From Salinibacterium sp. M195 (GTDB taxonomy: Bacteria; Actinomycetota; Actinomycetes; Actinomycetales; Microbacteriaceae), in NCBI RefSeq assembly GCF_019443965.1, contig NZ_CP040814.1, positions 496,001 through 560,000 on the forward strand: 64,000 bases of DNA, in the 5' to 3' direction. This document shows, in pieces, positions 9,122 through 16,909 of the stretch. The notes under the pieces are model-generated. The model was not told the origin of the DNA. It saw nothing but the letters and a program-made list of their open reading frames with translations, and did not search any database. How positions within the stretch are numbered: position 1 is the stretch's first letter; every line of letters begins with the position of its first letter. A program made the position numbers and the translations under genes.

Positions 9122-9766
9122 TTGACTAGTGCTCACGCTGAGCCGCTGCCGGCATCCACTGCGTGGTACGTGCCGCTCGCCCGAGCGATCCCGGCGCTCG
9201 CTCTCGCCGCTGTAATCACGTTCTCGGCTGACCACTCCGCACGACTGGGGCTCGTGACCCTGGCGAGTTTCACCCTCGTTGCCGGTGCGGTGATCATGAC
9301 CGCCAGTGTGCTGTCACCCCATCGCGGAGTCGCGCGCAACCTGACGATCACGCAGGGCGGCGTCACTCTCGCCACCGCGATCGCGGCGTTCGTTGCGACG
9401 AGCGGCGGACAGGCCTACTTCGTCTTTCTCCTCACGGCCTTTGCCGCGATCACCGGATTTATCGAACTCTACTTGGGTCTGCGCAGCCGCGGCCGAGACG
9501 CGCTCTCGCGAGACTGGGTCTTCGCCGGGGCGCTCACCGCTCTTCTCGCGCTAGTCGTGTTGCTCGTTCCGCCAGGATTCAGCCAACAATTCACGGGGCC
9601 AGACGGCATCGACCGCGAACTCACGGCATCCGTTGTTGTCGTCGGACTTCTCGGAGCCTATTGGGCCATCCTTGGGGTGTACCTCGTGATAGCTGCACTC
9701 TCGCTCAAGTGGAGCAGAACCGATCGTGATGCTGTCACGGTAGCAGTGCAAGAGAAAGAGGAATAG
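9122..9766 (+). CDS. membrane protein of unknown function (DUF308-like topology)
   Basis: A 214-residue hydrophobic protein with about six transmembrane segments, starting ARAIPALALAAVITFSA, and a charged C-terminus. The layout resembles HdeD/DUF308 proteins, but I do not recognise a firm family. I place the start at TTG 9122, preceded by GAAGG at 7 bases; an upstream in-frame start (9062) would add a hydrophilic stretch without a ribosome-binding site. A TAGAAT (9081-9086) could be the -10 element. The last codon overlaps the next gene's GTG, so they form a pair. Confidence 0.6.
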   Translation: MTSAHAEPLPASTAWYVPLARAIPALALAAVITFSADHSARLGLVTLASFTLVAGAVIMTASVLSPHRGVARNLTITQGGVTLATAIAAFVATSGGQAYFVFLLTAFAAITGFIELYLGLRSRGRDALSRDWVFAGALTALLALVVLLVPPGFSQQFTGPDGIDRELTASVVVVGLLGAYWAILGVYLVIAALSLKWSRTDRDAVTVAVQEKEE

Positions 9767-10011
9767 TGGCATCCCCAGACAAGCGCGACCGCACGCGCCC
9801 CGCAGAAATACTCGGACTCTCCGCGGTATTCGGATTATTCACCGGACTCGTGGTCTTCATGTCGACCCGTGATCTGATGCTTGGCCTGATTTTTGCGGGC
9901 ATTGCGTTCATCGTCTCCCTCGTAGTGATCGCCATGCTCGTTCTCGCTACGCGTCCCGACAAAGACGAATTGCTCGACATGGACGAGCAAGACCGCGACG
10001 CAGCGCACTAG
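9766..10011 (+). CDS. small two-helix membrane protein
   Basis: 81 residues with two transmembrane helices (ILGLSAVFGLFTGLVVFMS and LMLGLIFAGIAFIVSLVVIAMLV), a basic N-terminus and an acidic tail (DKDELLDMDEQD). Its GTG start overlaps the stop of the preceding membrane-protein gene by one base, so the two are probably translated together. Function unknown. Confidence 0.65.
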   Translation: MASPDKRDRTRPAEILGLSAVFGLFTGLVVFMSTRDLMLGLIFAGIAFIVSLVVIAMLVLATRPDKDELLDMDEQDRDAAH

Positions 10012-10233
10012 CCCACCGGCGCTGTTGCTGCCCTCCTGAGGTTGCTGTCGGGACCTTCTAGATTGGGACGACCACGCGGGTCAACGCGAGAGCCCCTGTC
10101 TGTTCGCGGCGTCTTCACGGCGCAAACGCCGCCCTTCATGTTCTGTTCCCTCGTGCTCAGCTCTCTGACGGAACAGCTCAGTGACGCGAGATTCATCGTG
10201 CGCTGAAAGGGCGAAGAATCAGCATCATTACCT

Positions 10234-10263
10234 TTGACGCTCAGCGTTTATTAAGGTTAGGCT
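10234..10263 (+). promoter_or_regulatory. promoter of the siderophore uptake operon
   Basis: TTGACG (10234-10239) and TAGGCT (10258-10263) are 18 bases apart. The -10 element lies inside the iron box, so repressor binding would block RNA polymerase directly. Confidence 0.55.
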
Positions 10264-10270
10264 AACCTAA
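10252..10270. promoter_or_regulatory. DtxR/IdeR iron box
   Basis: TAAGGTTAGGCTAACCTAA fits the 19-base consensus TWAGGTTAGSCTAACCTWA at every position. DtxR/IdeR with Fe(II) binds such sites and represses iron uptake genes. It lies 75 bases before the lipoprotein gene. Confidence 0.92.
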
Positions 10271-10344
10271 GCAACACTCGCTGCAGCGGGTGTTGCGTTT
10301 TTACGCCCAACCAATTTCGGTTACCCGAATAGACGAAGGACATC

Positions 10345-11328
10345 ATGAAATTCACACGTACTCGGCACGGAGCGCTCGTTGGAGTGCTGGCGCTGGCCCT
10401 GGCCGCCTGCAGCACCGCTACCCCCGAAACTGCAGATTCTGCCGGAGATCAAGCATCCGTGCAATTCGAGGACAATAACGGCGCCCACACCATCACCACC
10501 CCGCTGTCATCGGTTGTCGCCACCGACAACCGCACCTTTGAGACATTGGCCTCGTGGGATATCGAACTGAGCGCCGCCGCCGTGGCACTGATGCCCAGCA
10601 CGATTTCCTACACTCAGGACGACTCAATCATCGACTTGGGAAACCACAGCGAACCTGATCTCGAGTCTGTCGTAGCCGTTCAGCCCGACGTCATTATCAA
10701 TGGTCAACGCTTCACGCAGTACTACGACGATTTCGCCAAGCTTGTTCCCGACGCCGTAATTGTCTCGCTCGACCCTCGCGAGGGCGAGCCCTTTGATGAC
10801 GAGCTCAAGCGCCAGACCACGATTCTCGGTGAGATCTTCGGCAAGCAGGCTGAAGCCGAACAGATCAACGCTGACTTCGACGCTGCAATTGAGCGCGTGA
10901 ACGCTGCCTACAACGGTGATGACTCGGTTATGGCCGTCATCACGTCTGGTGGAGAGATCGGTTACTCCGCTCCCAGCGTCGGTCGCACGCTCGGCCCGGT
11001 ATTCGACATCTTTGACTTCACCGCCGCACTCGATGTTGCGGAGAGCAGCGAAGACCACCAGGGCGATGACATCTCTGTCGAAGCAATCGCGAACTCCAAT
11101 CCCGACTGGATCTTGGTCATGGACCGTGACGCAGCGATCCTCGCCGATGACCCCAATTACGTGCAGGGCAGCGAAGTCCTTGAGAACTCCGAAGCTCTCT
11201 CTGGCGTCACCGCGGTGCAAGAAGACAATCTCGTGTACATGCCTGCTGACACATACACAAACGAAGGCATCCAGACGTACACCGAGTTCTTTAATGCACT
11301 CGCGGACGCACTAGAAGCTAAGAACTAG
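10345..11328 (+). CDS. siderophore ABC transporter substrate-binding lipoprotein (FatB/YclQ type)
   Basis: Captures a ferric siderophore outside the membrane. 327 residues with a lipoprotein signal (LALALAACSTATPE, lipobox LAAC with Cys near residue 22) and a helical-backbone periplasmic-binding fold with two lobes. The phrases TPLSSVVATDNRTFETLASWDIE, PDVIINGQRF and the C-terminal TYTNEGIQTYTEFFNALADAL resemble the FatB/YclQ (petrobactin-type) subgroup. It is the first gene of an iron-box-controlled operon with two FecCD permeases and an ATPase. No siderophore biosynthesis genes are nearby, so the ligand may be a xenosiderophore (inference). Confidence 0.9.
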   Translation: MKFTRTRHGALVGVLALALAACSTATPETADSAGDQASVQFEDNNGAHTITTPLSSVVATDNRTFETLASWDIELSAAAVALMPSTISYTQDDSIIDLGNHSEPDLESVVAVQPDVIINGQRFTQYYDDFAKLVPDAVIVSLDPREGEPFDDELKRQTTILGEIFGKQAEAEQINADFDAAIERVNAAYNGDDSVMAVITSGGEIGYSAPSVGRTLGPVFDIFDFTAALDVAESSEDHQGDDISVEAIANSNPDWILVMDRDAAILADDPNYVQGSEVLENSEALSGVTAVQEDNLVYMPADTYTNEGIQTYTEFFNALADALEAKN

Positions 11329-11338
11329 AGCTACTCAC

Positions 11339-11390
11339 GCCGTTCGGCGCCGACGCTAGCCCCCTGGGGCGAACCTCGGCGCCGAACGGC
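11339..11390 (+). terminator. intra-operon stem-loop after the substrate-binding gene
   Basis: GCCGTTCGGCGCCGA (11339-11353) pairs perfectly with TCGGCGCCGAACGGC (11376-11390) around a 22-base loop. No T-tract follows. Placement between the binding-protein gene and its permeases suggests partial termination or mRNA protection that yields more binding protein than membrane subunits. Confidence 0.6.
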
Positions 11391-11422
11391 TCTGGCCTTC
11401 AATCAGAAACCCTCACTAACGG

Positions 11423-12409
11423 ATGACGTCAACACTGGCCCGACGACGGCCCACCAACACAGCCCACCTTTTCGACTGGAAACTCCTGCTAGCGACGGTG
11501 GGTGTTGCTCTCCTGCTGATCGTGTCGCTGTTTACCGGCGTCTACGACATCTTTGGTGCGGATGACGGCCAGAGGATGTTCGGCATCACGCGCGTTCCCC
11601 GAACGATCGCCCTCGTGCTCGCGGGCGCAGCGATGGCGATGAGTGGGCTCGTCATGCAGCTGCTGACGCAGAACCGCTTCGTGGAACCGACAACGACGGG
11701 CACCACCGAGTGGGCAGGTCTAGGACTGCTGACCGTCATGATCCTCTTTCCTGGGGCCAGCATCCTCGCCCGCATGGGTGGCGCGGTTCTCGCCGCCTTC
11801 ATCGGCACCGGGGTGTTCTTTCTCTTCTTGCGCCGCGTCACACTGCGCTCCTCGCTGATTGTGCCGATCGTCGGCATCATGCTGGGTTCGGTCGTCGGCG
11901 CGATCTCCACCTACATCGCGCTCTCGACAGACATGCTTCAGAGCCTCTCCGTGTGGTTCGCCGGCAGCTTCACCTCGGTGATGCGAGGGCAATATGAGCC
12001 GCTCTGGATCGTTGCGCTCGTCGTCATCGTGATTTTCATCTTCGCCGATCGGCTCACCGTCGCCGGGCTGGGCCAAGACATCGCGACGAATGTCGGAGTG
12101 AACTACAACCAGATCTTGCTGATTGGCACCGCACTCATCGCGGTTTCGACCGGAGTGGTGACGGTTGTCGTCGGCAACCTGCCGTTCCTGGGTCTCATCG
12201 TTCCCAACATCGTGTCGATGTTCCGCGGCGACGACCTGCGGAGCAACCTCCCCTGGGTATGCCTACTCGGCATCGCGATCGTGACGGTGTGCGACATCGT
12301 CGGCCGCACCATCATCATGCCTTTCGAAGTTCCCGTCTCGCTCATCTTGGGAATCGTGGGCGCGATTTTTTTCATTGCCCTTTTACTGAAGCAGCGCCGT
12401 CGTGCATAA
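11423..12409 (+). CDS. siderophore ABC transporter permease 1 (FecCD family)
   Basis: Membrane subunit for ferric-siderophore import. 328 residues with about nine transmembrane helices. Family signs are RVPRTIALVLAGAAMAMSGLVMQLLTQNRFVEP near residues 55-85, where FecCD proteins carry RLPR..AAVGAALAVSG, and GNLPFLGLIVPNIVSMFRGDD, the loop that contacts the ATPase. The TTGTTEWAGLG segment is typical of the YclN/FatD subgroup. Its 3' end overlaps the next permease gene by 8 bases. Confidence 0.9.
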   Translation: MTSTLARRRPTNTAHLFDWKLLLATVGVALLLIVSLFTGVYDIFGADDGQRMFGITRVPRTIALVLAGAAMAMSGLVMQLLTQNRFVEPTTTGTTEWAGLGLLTVMILFPGASILARMGGAVLAAFIGTGVFFLFLRRVTLRSSLIVPIVGIMLGSVVGAISTYIALSTDMLQSLSVWFAGSFTSVMRGQYEPLWIVALVVIVIFIFADRLTVAGLGQDIATNVGVNYNQILLIGTALIAVSTGVVTVVVGNLPFLGLIVPNIVSMFRGDDLRSNLPWVCLLGIAIVTVCDIVGRTIIMPFEVPVSLILGIVGAIFFIALLLKQRRRA

Positions 12410-13559
12410 CCCGGTGGATGCTCAGGAGTCACCGGTTGTCGCGGTCGCGTCGGCGTCGAGCCCCGTGAAAGGCGAGAAGCGAACGAAGGCGCCGAAGCTG
12501 TCGAAGGCACCCAAGAAGCCGAAGCCCGCCAGAGTGGCCACGGCTGCAAGCGGGGCACCCGGCGTGACCGGGCCGTTCCCCACGGCACGAGCTCGACGAC
12601 GCTACTGGTTGCTCCTCAGCCTCCTTAGTGTGCTTGCTGTCGCGATCGGTTTCGGCTTGCTCGCTTGGAACAACCCGATGCCGGTGGGCACCGAAGGGTT
12701 CTGGCTGATCGCTGAGTTGCGCACCACCAACGTGATCGTGATTGCGGTTGTCGCCTTCTGTCAGGCGATTGCAACGGTGAGTTTTCAGACCGTGACTAAC
12801 AACCGGATACTCACGCCATCCATCATGGGCTTCGAATCCCTTTATGTGGCAGTGCAGACCTCAGCGGTGTACTTCTTGGGCATCAGCGGAATCGTTGCGT
12901 TGCAGGGACTCCCCCAGTTCTTGCTTCAGATCGCAATGATGGTCGGGCTCTCGCTGCTGCTCTACGGTTGGCTGCTTTCGGGAAAGTACGGCAACCTGCA
13001 GATCATGCTGCTTGTAGGCATAGTCATCGGCGGCGGCTTGGGGGCAGTGTCGACATTCATGCAGCGCCTGCTCACGCCCAGTGAGTTCGACATCCTGACA
13101 GCCCGGCTGTTTGGTTCTATCTCCAACGCGGATGCCAGCTACCTGCCAATCTCACTCGTGCTGTGTCTTGTCGCCGGAGTCGTTCTGCTCTCGCAGGGCC
13201 GGCGGCTCAATGTCATCGCGCTGGGTTCTGACACCGCCACCAACCTAGGAATCAGCTACCGCTTCGAGATCATGCGCGTGCTGTTCTTCGTGTCGATTCT
13301 GATGGCTGTCTCGACGTCGCTCGTTGGCCCAATGACGTTCTTTGGGTTCTTGGTCGCGACGCTCGCGTACCAATTCGCCGACACCTATGACCATCGCCAT
13401 ATTTTCCCGATCGCCGTTCTGGCAGGATTCGTTGTTTTGGGCGGAGCGTACTTCGTGATGAAGAACCTGTTCTACGCGCAGGGAGTGGTGTCAATCATTG
13501 TTGAACTTGTCGGAGGAACCGTCTTCCTCATCGTCATTCTGAGAAAGGGACGACTGTGA
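12402..13559 (+). CDS. siderophore ABC transporter permease 2 (FecCD family)
   Basis: Second membrane subunit, 385 residues. The first ~65 residues are an unusual hydrophilic extension rich in Lys, Pro and Ala (KGEKRTKAPKLSKAPKKPKP). About nine transmembrane helices follow, with LRTTNVIVIAVVAFCQAIATVSFQTVTNNRILTPSIMGF and VGPMTFFGFLVATLAYQF matching the FecCD pattern of the YclO type. The GTG start overlaps the upstream gene, and the end overlaps the ATPase gene by 4 bases. Confidence 0.9.
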   Translation: MHNPVDAQESPVVAVASASSPVKGEKRTKAPKLSKAPKKPKPARVATAASGAPGVTGPFPTARARRRYWLLLSLLSVLAVAIGFGLLAWNNPMPVGTEGFWLIAELRTTNVIVIAVVAFCQAIATVSFQTVTNNRILTPSIMGFESLYVAVQTSAVYFLGISGIVALQGLPQFLLQIAMMVGLSLLLYGWLLSGKYGNLQIMLLVGIVIGGGLGAVSTFMQRLLTPSEFDILTARLFGSISNADASYLPISLVLCLVAGVVLLSQGRRLNVIALGSDTATNLGISYRFEIMRVLFFVSILMAVSTSLVGPMTFFGFLVATLAYQFADTYDHRHIFPIAVLAGFVVLGGAYFVMKNLFYAQGVVSIIVELVGGTVFLIVILRKGRL

Positions 13560-14311
13560 TCACCCTGAGCAATGTGGGCAAAAGCTATGGCCACGACATC
13601 ACTATTGGGCCTGTCGACCTCACGATCCCTGAGGGCGGCATCACCGCTCTTGTCGGCCCCAATGGTGCTGGCAAGTCGACGCTGCTGACCATGATTGGCC
13701 GGCTTCTCGGAATCGACTCCGGCCACATTGAAGTCGCGGGTTACGACGTCGCGAAGACTAAGTCGAAAGACCTCGCCAAGATCATTGCGATCTTGCGCCA
13801 AGAGAACCATTTCATCGCCAGGCTCACGGTGCGTCAGCTGGTGGGGTTCAGTCGCTTCCCCTACTCGCAAGGTCGACTGACCGAAGCGGATGAGGTGGCG
13901 ATCAACAACTCCATCAATTTTCTGAACCTTGAAGGCCTGCAAGACCGCTACCTCGATGAGCTCTCAGGCGGACAGCGCCAACGTGCCTACGTTGCCATGG
14001 TGCTCGCGCAAGACACCGAATACGTGCTTCTCGATGAGCCCCTCAACAACCTCGACATGAAGCATTCGGTTCAGATGATGCGCCACCTGAAACGCGCCGC
14101 CCGAGAACTTGGTCGCACCATCATCATCGTGCTCCACGACATCAACTTTGCGGGCCACTACGCCGACCACATCTGCGCCGTCAAGGATGGCCAAGTCACC
14201 GAATTCGGCACGCCCGCTGAGATCTTGACCGACACAGTGCTCACCCGGATCTTCGATACGCCGGTGCAGGTCATCGATGGGCCGAACGGCGCTCTCGCTG
14301 TGTACTACTAG
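13556..14311 (+). CDS. siderophore ABC transporter ATP-binding protein
   Basis: Drives ferric-siderophore import. 251 residues with Walker A GPNGAGKST (near residue 35), a Q-loop around LRQENHF, the ABC signature LSGGQRQRAYVAM, Walker B VLLDEPLNNLD and the switch His in VLHDINFA. This is a FepC/YclP-type ATPase. GTG start overlaps the permease stop (GTGA). It ends the operon. Confidence 0.93.
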   Translation: MITLSNVGKSYGHDITIGPVDLTIPEGGITALVGPNGAGKSTLLTMIGRLLGIDSGHIEVAGYDVAKTKSKDLAKIIAILRQENHFIARLTVRQLVGFSRFPYSQGRLTEADEVAINNSINFLNLEGLQDRYLDELSGGQRQRAYVAMVLAQDTEYVLLDEPLNNLDMKHSVQMMRHLKRAARELGRTIIIVLHDINFAGHYADHICAVKDGQVTEFGTPAEILTDTVLTRIFDTPVQVIDGPNGALAVYY

Positions 14312-14365
14312 CGCTCTGCGTCGTCACGAGCGGGGCCTCTCGTCGCGTTGAAGTGGCTGGCATCT

Positions 14366-14467
14366 CGGAAATTCAGGAGATTCTGTATTGCGGGGGCGGC
14401 CCGGCCGAGAAACTGCTTCGTTATCGACGCCAGAACGCTGGACATTGCAGGATCTCCTGAATTTCCG
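14366..14467. repeat. 102-base element bounded by long inverted repeats
   Basis: CGGAAATTCAGGAGAT (14366-14381) has a perfect inverted copy ATCTCCTGAATTTCCG (14452-14467). The match continues inward to about 25 bases per arm with few changes, two of which would form G-U pairs in RNA. The ~50-base interior is GC-rich. It lies between the convergent siderophore operon and purB. It could be a large terminator hairpin, a small structured RNA, or a miniature mobile element; nothing in it codes for protein. Confidence 0.55.
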
Positions 14468-14506
14468 TGGCGGTAGTGACGGTGGAGCGGACGCGGCAGG
14501 AAAAGC

Positions 14507-14539
14507 AGAAGTCCGGCCTCGAGAAGAGACCGGACTTCT
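14507..14539 (-). terminator. terminator of purB
   Basis: AGAAGTCCGG (14507-14516) pairs with CCGGACTTCT (14530-14539). On the minus strand the hairpin is followed by GCTTTTCC, a short T-tract, 54 bases past the purB stop. It could also stop transcripts arriving from the siderophore operon. Confidence 0.75.
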
Positions 14540-14592
14540 TGTAGCGCGCGTTCCTTACCGTGGAACGAACGCGGATGCTTGCCGCGCGCGAG

Positions 14593-15984
14593 CTACTTGG
14601 CGTCGCCGAGGTAATCGACGAGCGAGCTGGCAAGGCCGACATAGGTTGCCGGGGTGAGCACCTGCAGGCGTGCCTTCGCATCCGCTCCAATGTCGAGCCC
14701 GGCGATGAACTCGCTGAGGTCGGTGGCGTTGATGCGCTTGCCGCGCGTTAGCTCCTTGAGGATGGCATACGGGTCGCTGATGGTGCTGCGACCGGCAGTG
14801 ACCTCGGCACGAATGACCGTCTGGATGGCCTCGCCGAGGATCTCCCAGTTGCTGTCGAGATCAGCATCGAGAGCCACGGGGTTGAGGGCGATCTCCTTCA
14901 GGCCACGCTCGATATTGTCGAGAGCGAGAAGCGAGTGACCGTAGGCGACACCCACGTTGCGTTGGGTGGTGGAGTCGGTCAGGTCGCGCTGAAGTCGTGA
15001 CGTCACAAGAGTCTGAGCGAGCGACTCGAGAAGAGCGCTCGAGAGCTCGAGGTTGGCTTCAGCGTTCTCGAAACGGATCGGGTTGATCTTGTGCGGCATT
15101 GTCGACGAACCGGTTGCGCCCGCCTGCGGAATCTGGCGGAAGTAGCCCATCGAAATGTACGACCACACGTCGGTGCAGAGGTTGTGTAGCACGCGGTTGG
15201 CGTGACTCGTGGCTTGGTACAGCTCCACTTGCCAGTCGTGCGATTCGATCTGTGTGGTCAGCGGGTTCCAGTCGAGCCCGAGGGACTCCACGAACTCCTT
15301 CGACAGCGCTGGCCAGTTCTGCTCAGGGTCTGCAGCAAGGTGAGCGGCGAACGTGCCGGTGGCTCCGCTGAACTTGCCGAGGTAGCTGATGCCCTCGATG
15401 CGCGTCAGGATGCGGTCGAGGCGGTACACGAAGACCGCGAATTCCTTGCCCATGGTGGTCGGCGTCGCCGGCTGACCGTGGGTGTGAGCGAGCATCGCGT
15501 TGTCGCGCATGAGCTCGGACTGCGCGCGAAGCGCATCGAGCACGGTACGGAACTTGGGAAGCCAGACTTCGCGTACGGCATCCGAAATGGTGAGCGCGTA
15601 GGAGAGGTTGTTGATGTCTTCGCTCGTGGCGGCGAAGTGAGTGAGTTCAGCGATCGCGTTGAGGCCCAGCTCGTTGAGCTTGGCGCGCACCAGGTATTCC
15701 ACGGCCTTGACGTCGTGGCGGGTGGTGGCTTCGAGGCGAGCGAGTTCATCGATCTGCTCTTGGCCAAAATCGGTAGCGAAGGCGCGCAGGGCAGTGACCT
15801 GGTCGGCGCTCATCGGGCTCGAACCAAACAGGCTCTTGCTCGTGAGGAAGATCAGCCATTCGACTTCAACGTGCACACGGGCCCGGTTGAGGCCTGCCTC
15901 GGAGAGGTGCTCCCCCAGTGCCGAAACGGCGGGGCGGTAGCGGCCATCGAGGGGGCTCAGTGGTTGAACGGGCAACGGGCTCAT
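14593..15984 (-). CDS. purB: adenylosuccinate lyase
   Basis: Splits adenylosuccinate to AMP and SAICAR to AICAR, releasing fumarate, in purine synthesis. 463 residues with the long PurB N-terminus (PLSPLDGRYRPAVSALGEHLSEAGLNRARVHVEVEWL), the TSEDINNLSYAL and HTHGQPATPTTMGKE motifs of the fumarase/aspartase superfamily, and the catalytic loop signature GSSTMPHKINPI. It follows the phosphatase gene by 8 bases on the same strand, so they probably share a transcript. Confidence 0.97.
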   Translation of the reverse strand: MSPLPVQPLSPLDGRYRPAVSALGEHLSEAGLNRARVHVEVEWLIFLTSKSLFGSSPMSADQVTALRAFATDFGQEQIDELARLEATTRHDVKAVEYLVRAKLNELGLNAIAELTHFAATSEDINNLSYALTISDAVREVWLPKFRTVLDALRAQSELMRDNAMLAHTHGQPATPTTMGKEFAVFVYRLDRILTRIEGISYLGKFSGATGTFAAHLAADPEQNWPALSKEFVESLGLDWNPLTTQIESHDWQVELYQATSHANRVLHNLCTDVWSYISMGYFRQIPQAGATGSSTMPHKINPIRFENAEANLELSSALLESLAQTLVTSRLQRDLTDSTTQRNVGVAYGHSLLALDNIERGLKEIALNPVALDADLDSNWEILGEAIQTVIRAEVTAGRSTISDPYAILKELTRGKRINATDLSEFIAGLDIGADAKARLQVLTPATYVGLASSLVDYLGDAK

Positions 15985-15992
15985 GGGGCTCC

Positions 15993-16523
15993 CTAGTTGG
16001 TGGAGGTTGGTGCTGTTATGCCTGGCGTGATCTGACGAAATAGAGAACCGCAGGCTTTCTCGATCATGCCGAGGACATGATCGAAGAGTGCGGCATCCGA
16101 ATAGTAAGGGTCTGGAACGTCGATGAGAGGAGCGAGTTCGCTGTCAAAGCCCAACATGGGCTGCACTTTCGATCGGTCTTGATCGTTGGGTGCCCACGTG
16201 CGCAGAATTCGTTCCTGTCCTCGATCGAACGCGACAATGAGGTCGAACTTGTCAAACCATTCGGGGTCGAACTGGCGGGCGCGATGCCCAGAACCATTGT
16301 AGCCGCGTGCCGCGAGAGCATTAATGGTGCGGTCATCGGCAGCCTCGCCGACGTGCCAGTCACCCGTTCCTGCCGAAGTTACTGCGATCCGGCCTTCGAG
16401 ACCGGCTCTCGCTATGAGTTTCGTGAACACTGCTTCGGCCATCGGAGACCGGCAGATGTTGCCCGTGCAGACGAAACAGATGGTGAATGCTGTCGAGTCG
16501 AAGAAAGCTCGCTCGAAGGTCAT
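15993..16523 (-). CDS. low-molecular-weight protein-tyrosine-phosphatase
   Basis: Removes phosphate from tyrosine in proteins. 176 residues; the P-loop CTGNICRSP (C-X5-R-S, near residues 19-27) carries the nucleophilic Cys and the phosphate-binding Arg, and DVPDPYYSD near the C-terminus supplies the general-acid Asp. No partner tyrosine kinase or capsule cluster is adjacent; the close link to purB (8 bases) probably reflects a shared transcript. Confidence 0.93.
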   Translation of the reverse strand: MTFERAFFDSTAFTICFVCTGNICRSPMAEAVFTKLIARAGLEGRIAVTSAGTGDWHVGEAADDRTINALAARGYNGSGHRARQFDPEWFDKFDLIVAFDRGQERILRTWAPNDQDRSKVQPMLGFDSELAPLIDVPDPYYSDAALFDHVLGMIEKACGSLFRQITPGITAPTSTN

Positions 16524-16648
16524 GCTTCATTGTGTCGCAATTTCGGCTCCTCAACAGCAGTGGTCCAGAGATTAGCCTCCCCGAAACCTGTTCGTCACCA
16601 TCGCGTAGGTCGCAATTTGGCAAGAGTTGTCTCGTCGAAAGGCGACCA

Positions 16649-16909
16649 GTGATCACACCCCCCGATGCGACAGCCCAGCTCGCACTCCAGTTTCAGGCCC
16701 AACAACTCCGCATCATCAATGAGCGGCTCAGCTATGTGCGGGCTCTCCTGCCGCTAGCGAGCATTGATTGGCGCGGTCCAGCCCAGCAGCGTTTCGATGA
16801 CGGCGTGCGCGAACTTCACCGCGATCTTGCGCGGACGCGGTCTCTCATCGAGAGCATCGAGAGTCGAACAATGAACGCAGCAAGCCAGATGAGCTCTCGT
16901 GTCGGATGA
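16649..16909 (+). CDS. small WXG100-like helical protein
   Basis: 86 residues from GTG 16649, preceded by AAAGGCGA. The protein is predicted to be almost all helix with a central turn DWRGPAQQRF, which has the W-x-G signature placed as in ESAT-6/WXG100 proteins (helix, WxG, helix). Its end overlaps the start of the next gene by 11 bases, so the two are a translational pair. No type VII secretion ATPase (EccC/FtsK-like) is in the window. A longer upstream reading is possible but has no ribosome-binding site and overlaps the divergent phosphatase start. Confidence 0.55.
   Translation: MITPPDATAQLALQFQAQQLRIINERLSYVRALLPLASIDWRGPAQQRFDDGVRELHRDLARTRSLIESIESRTMNAASQMSSRVG

Larger units (their letters stand above)
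10012..10344. other. intergenic region carrying the iron-regulated promoter
   Basis: These 333 bases hold no gene I can support. The first two-thirds show nothing clear; the last third contains the promoter and the DtxR/IdeR box of the siderophore uptake operon. Confidence 0.5.

Noticed and set aside
16487..16648. Longer N-terminus of the WXG100-like protein
   Set aside because: It overlaps the divergent phosphatase gene start, is Cys/Ser/Arg-rich and lacks a ribosome-binding site; GTG 16649 gives a compact helical protein.
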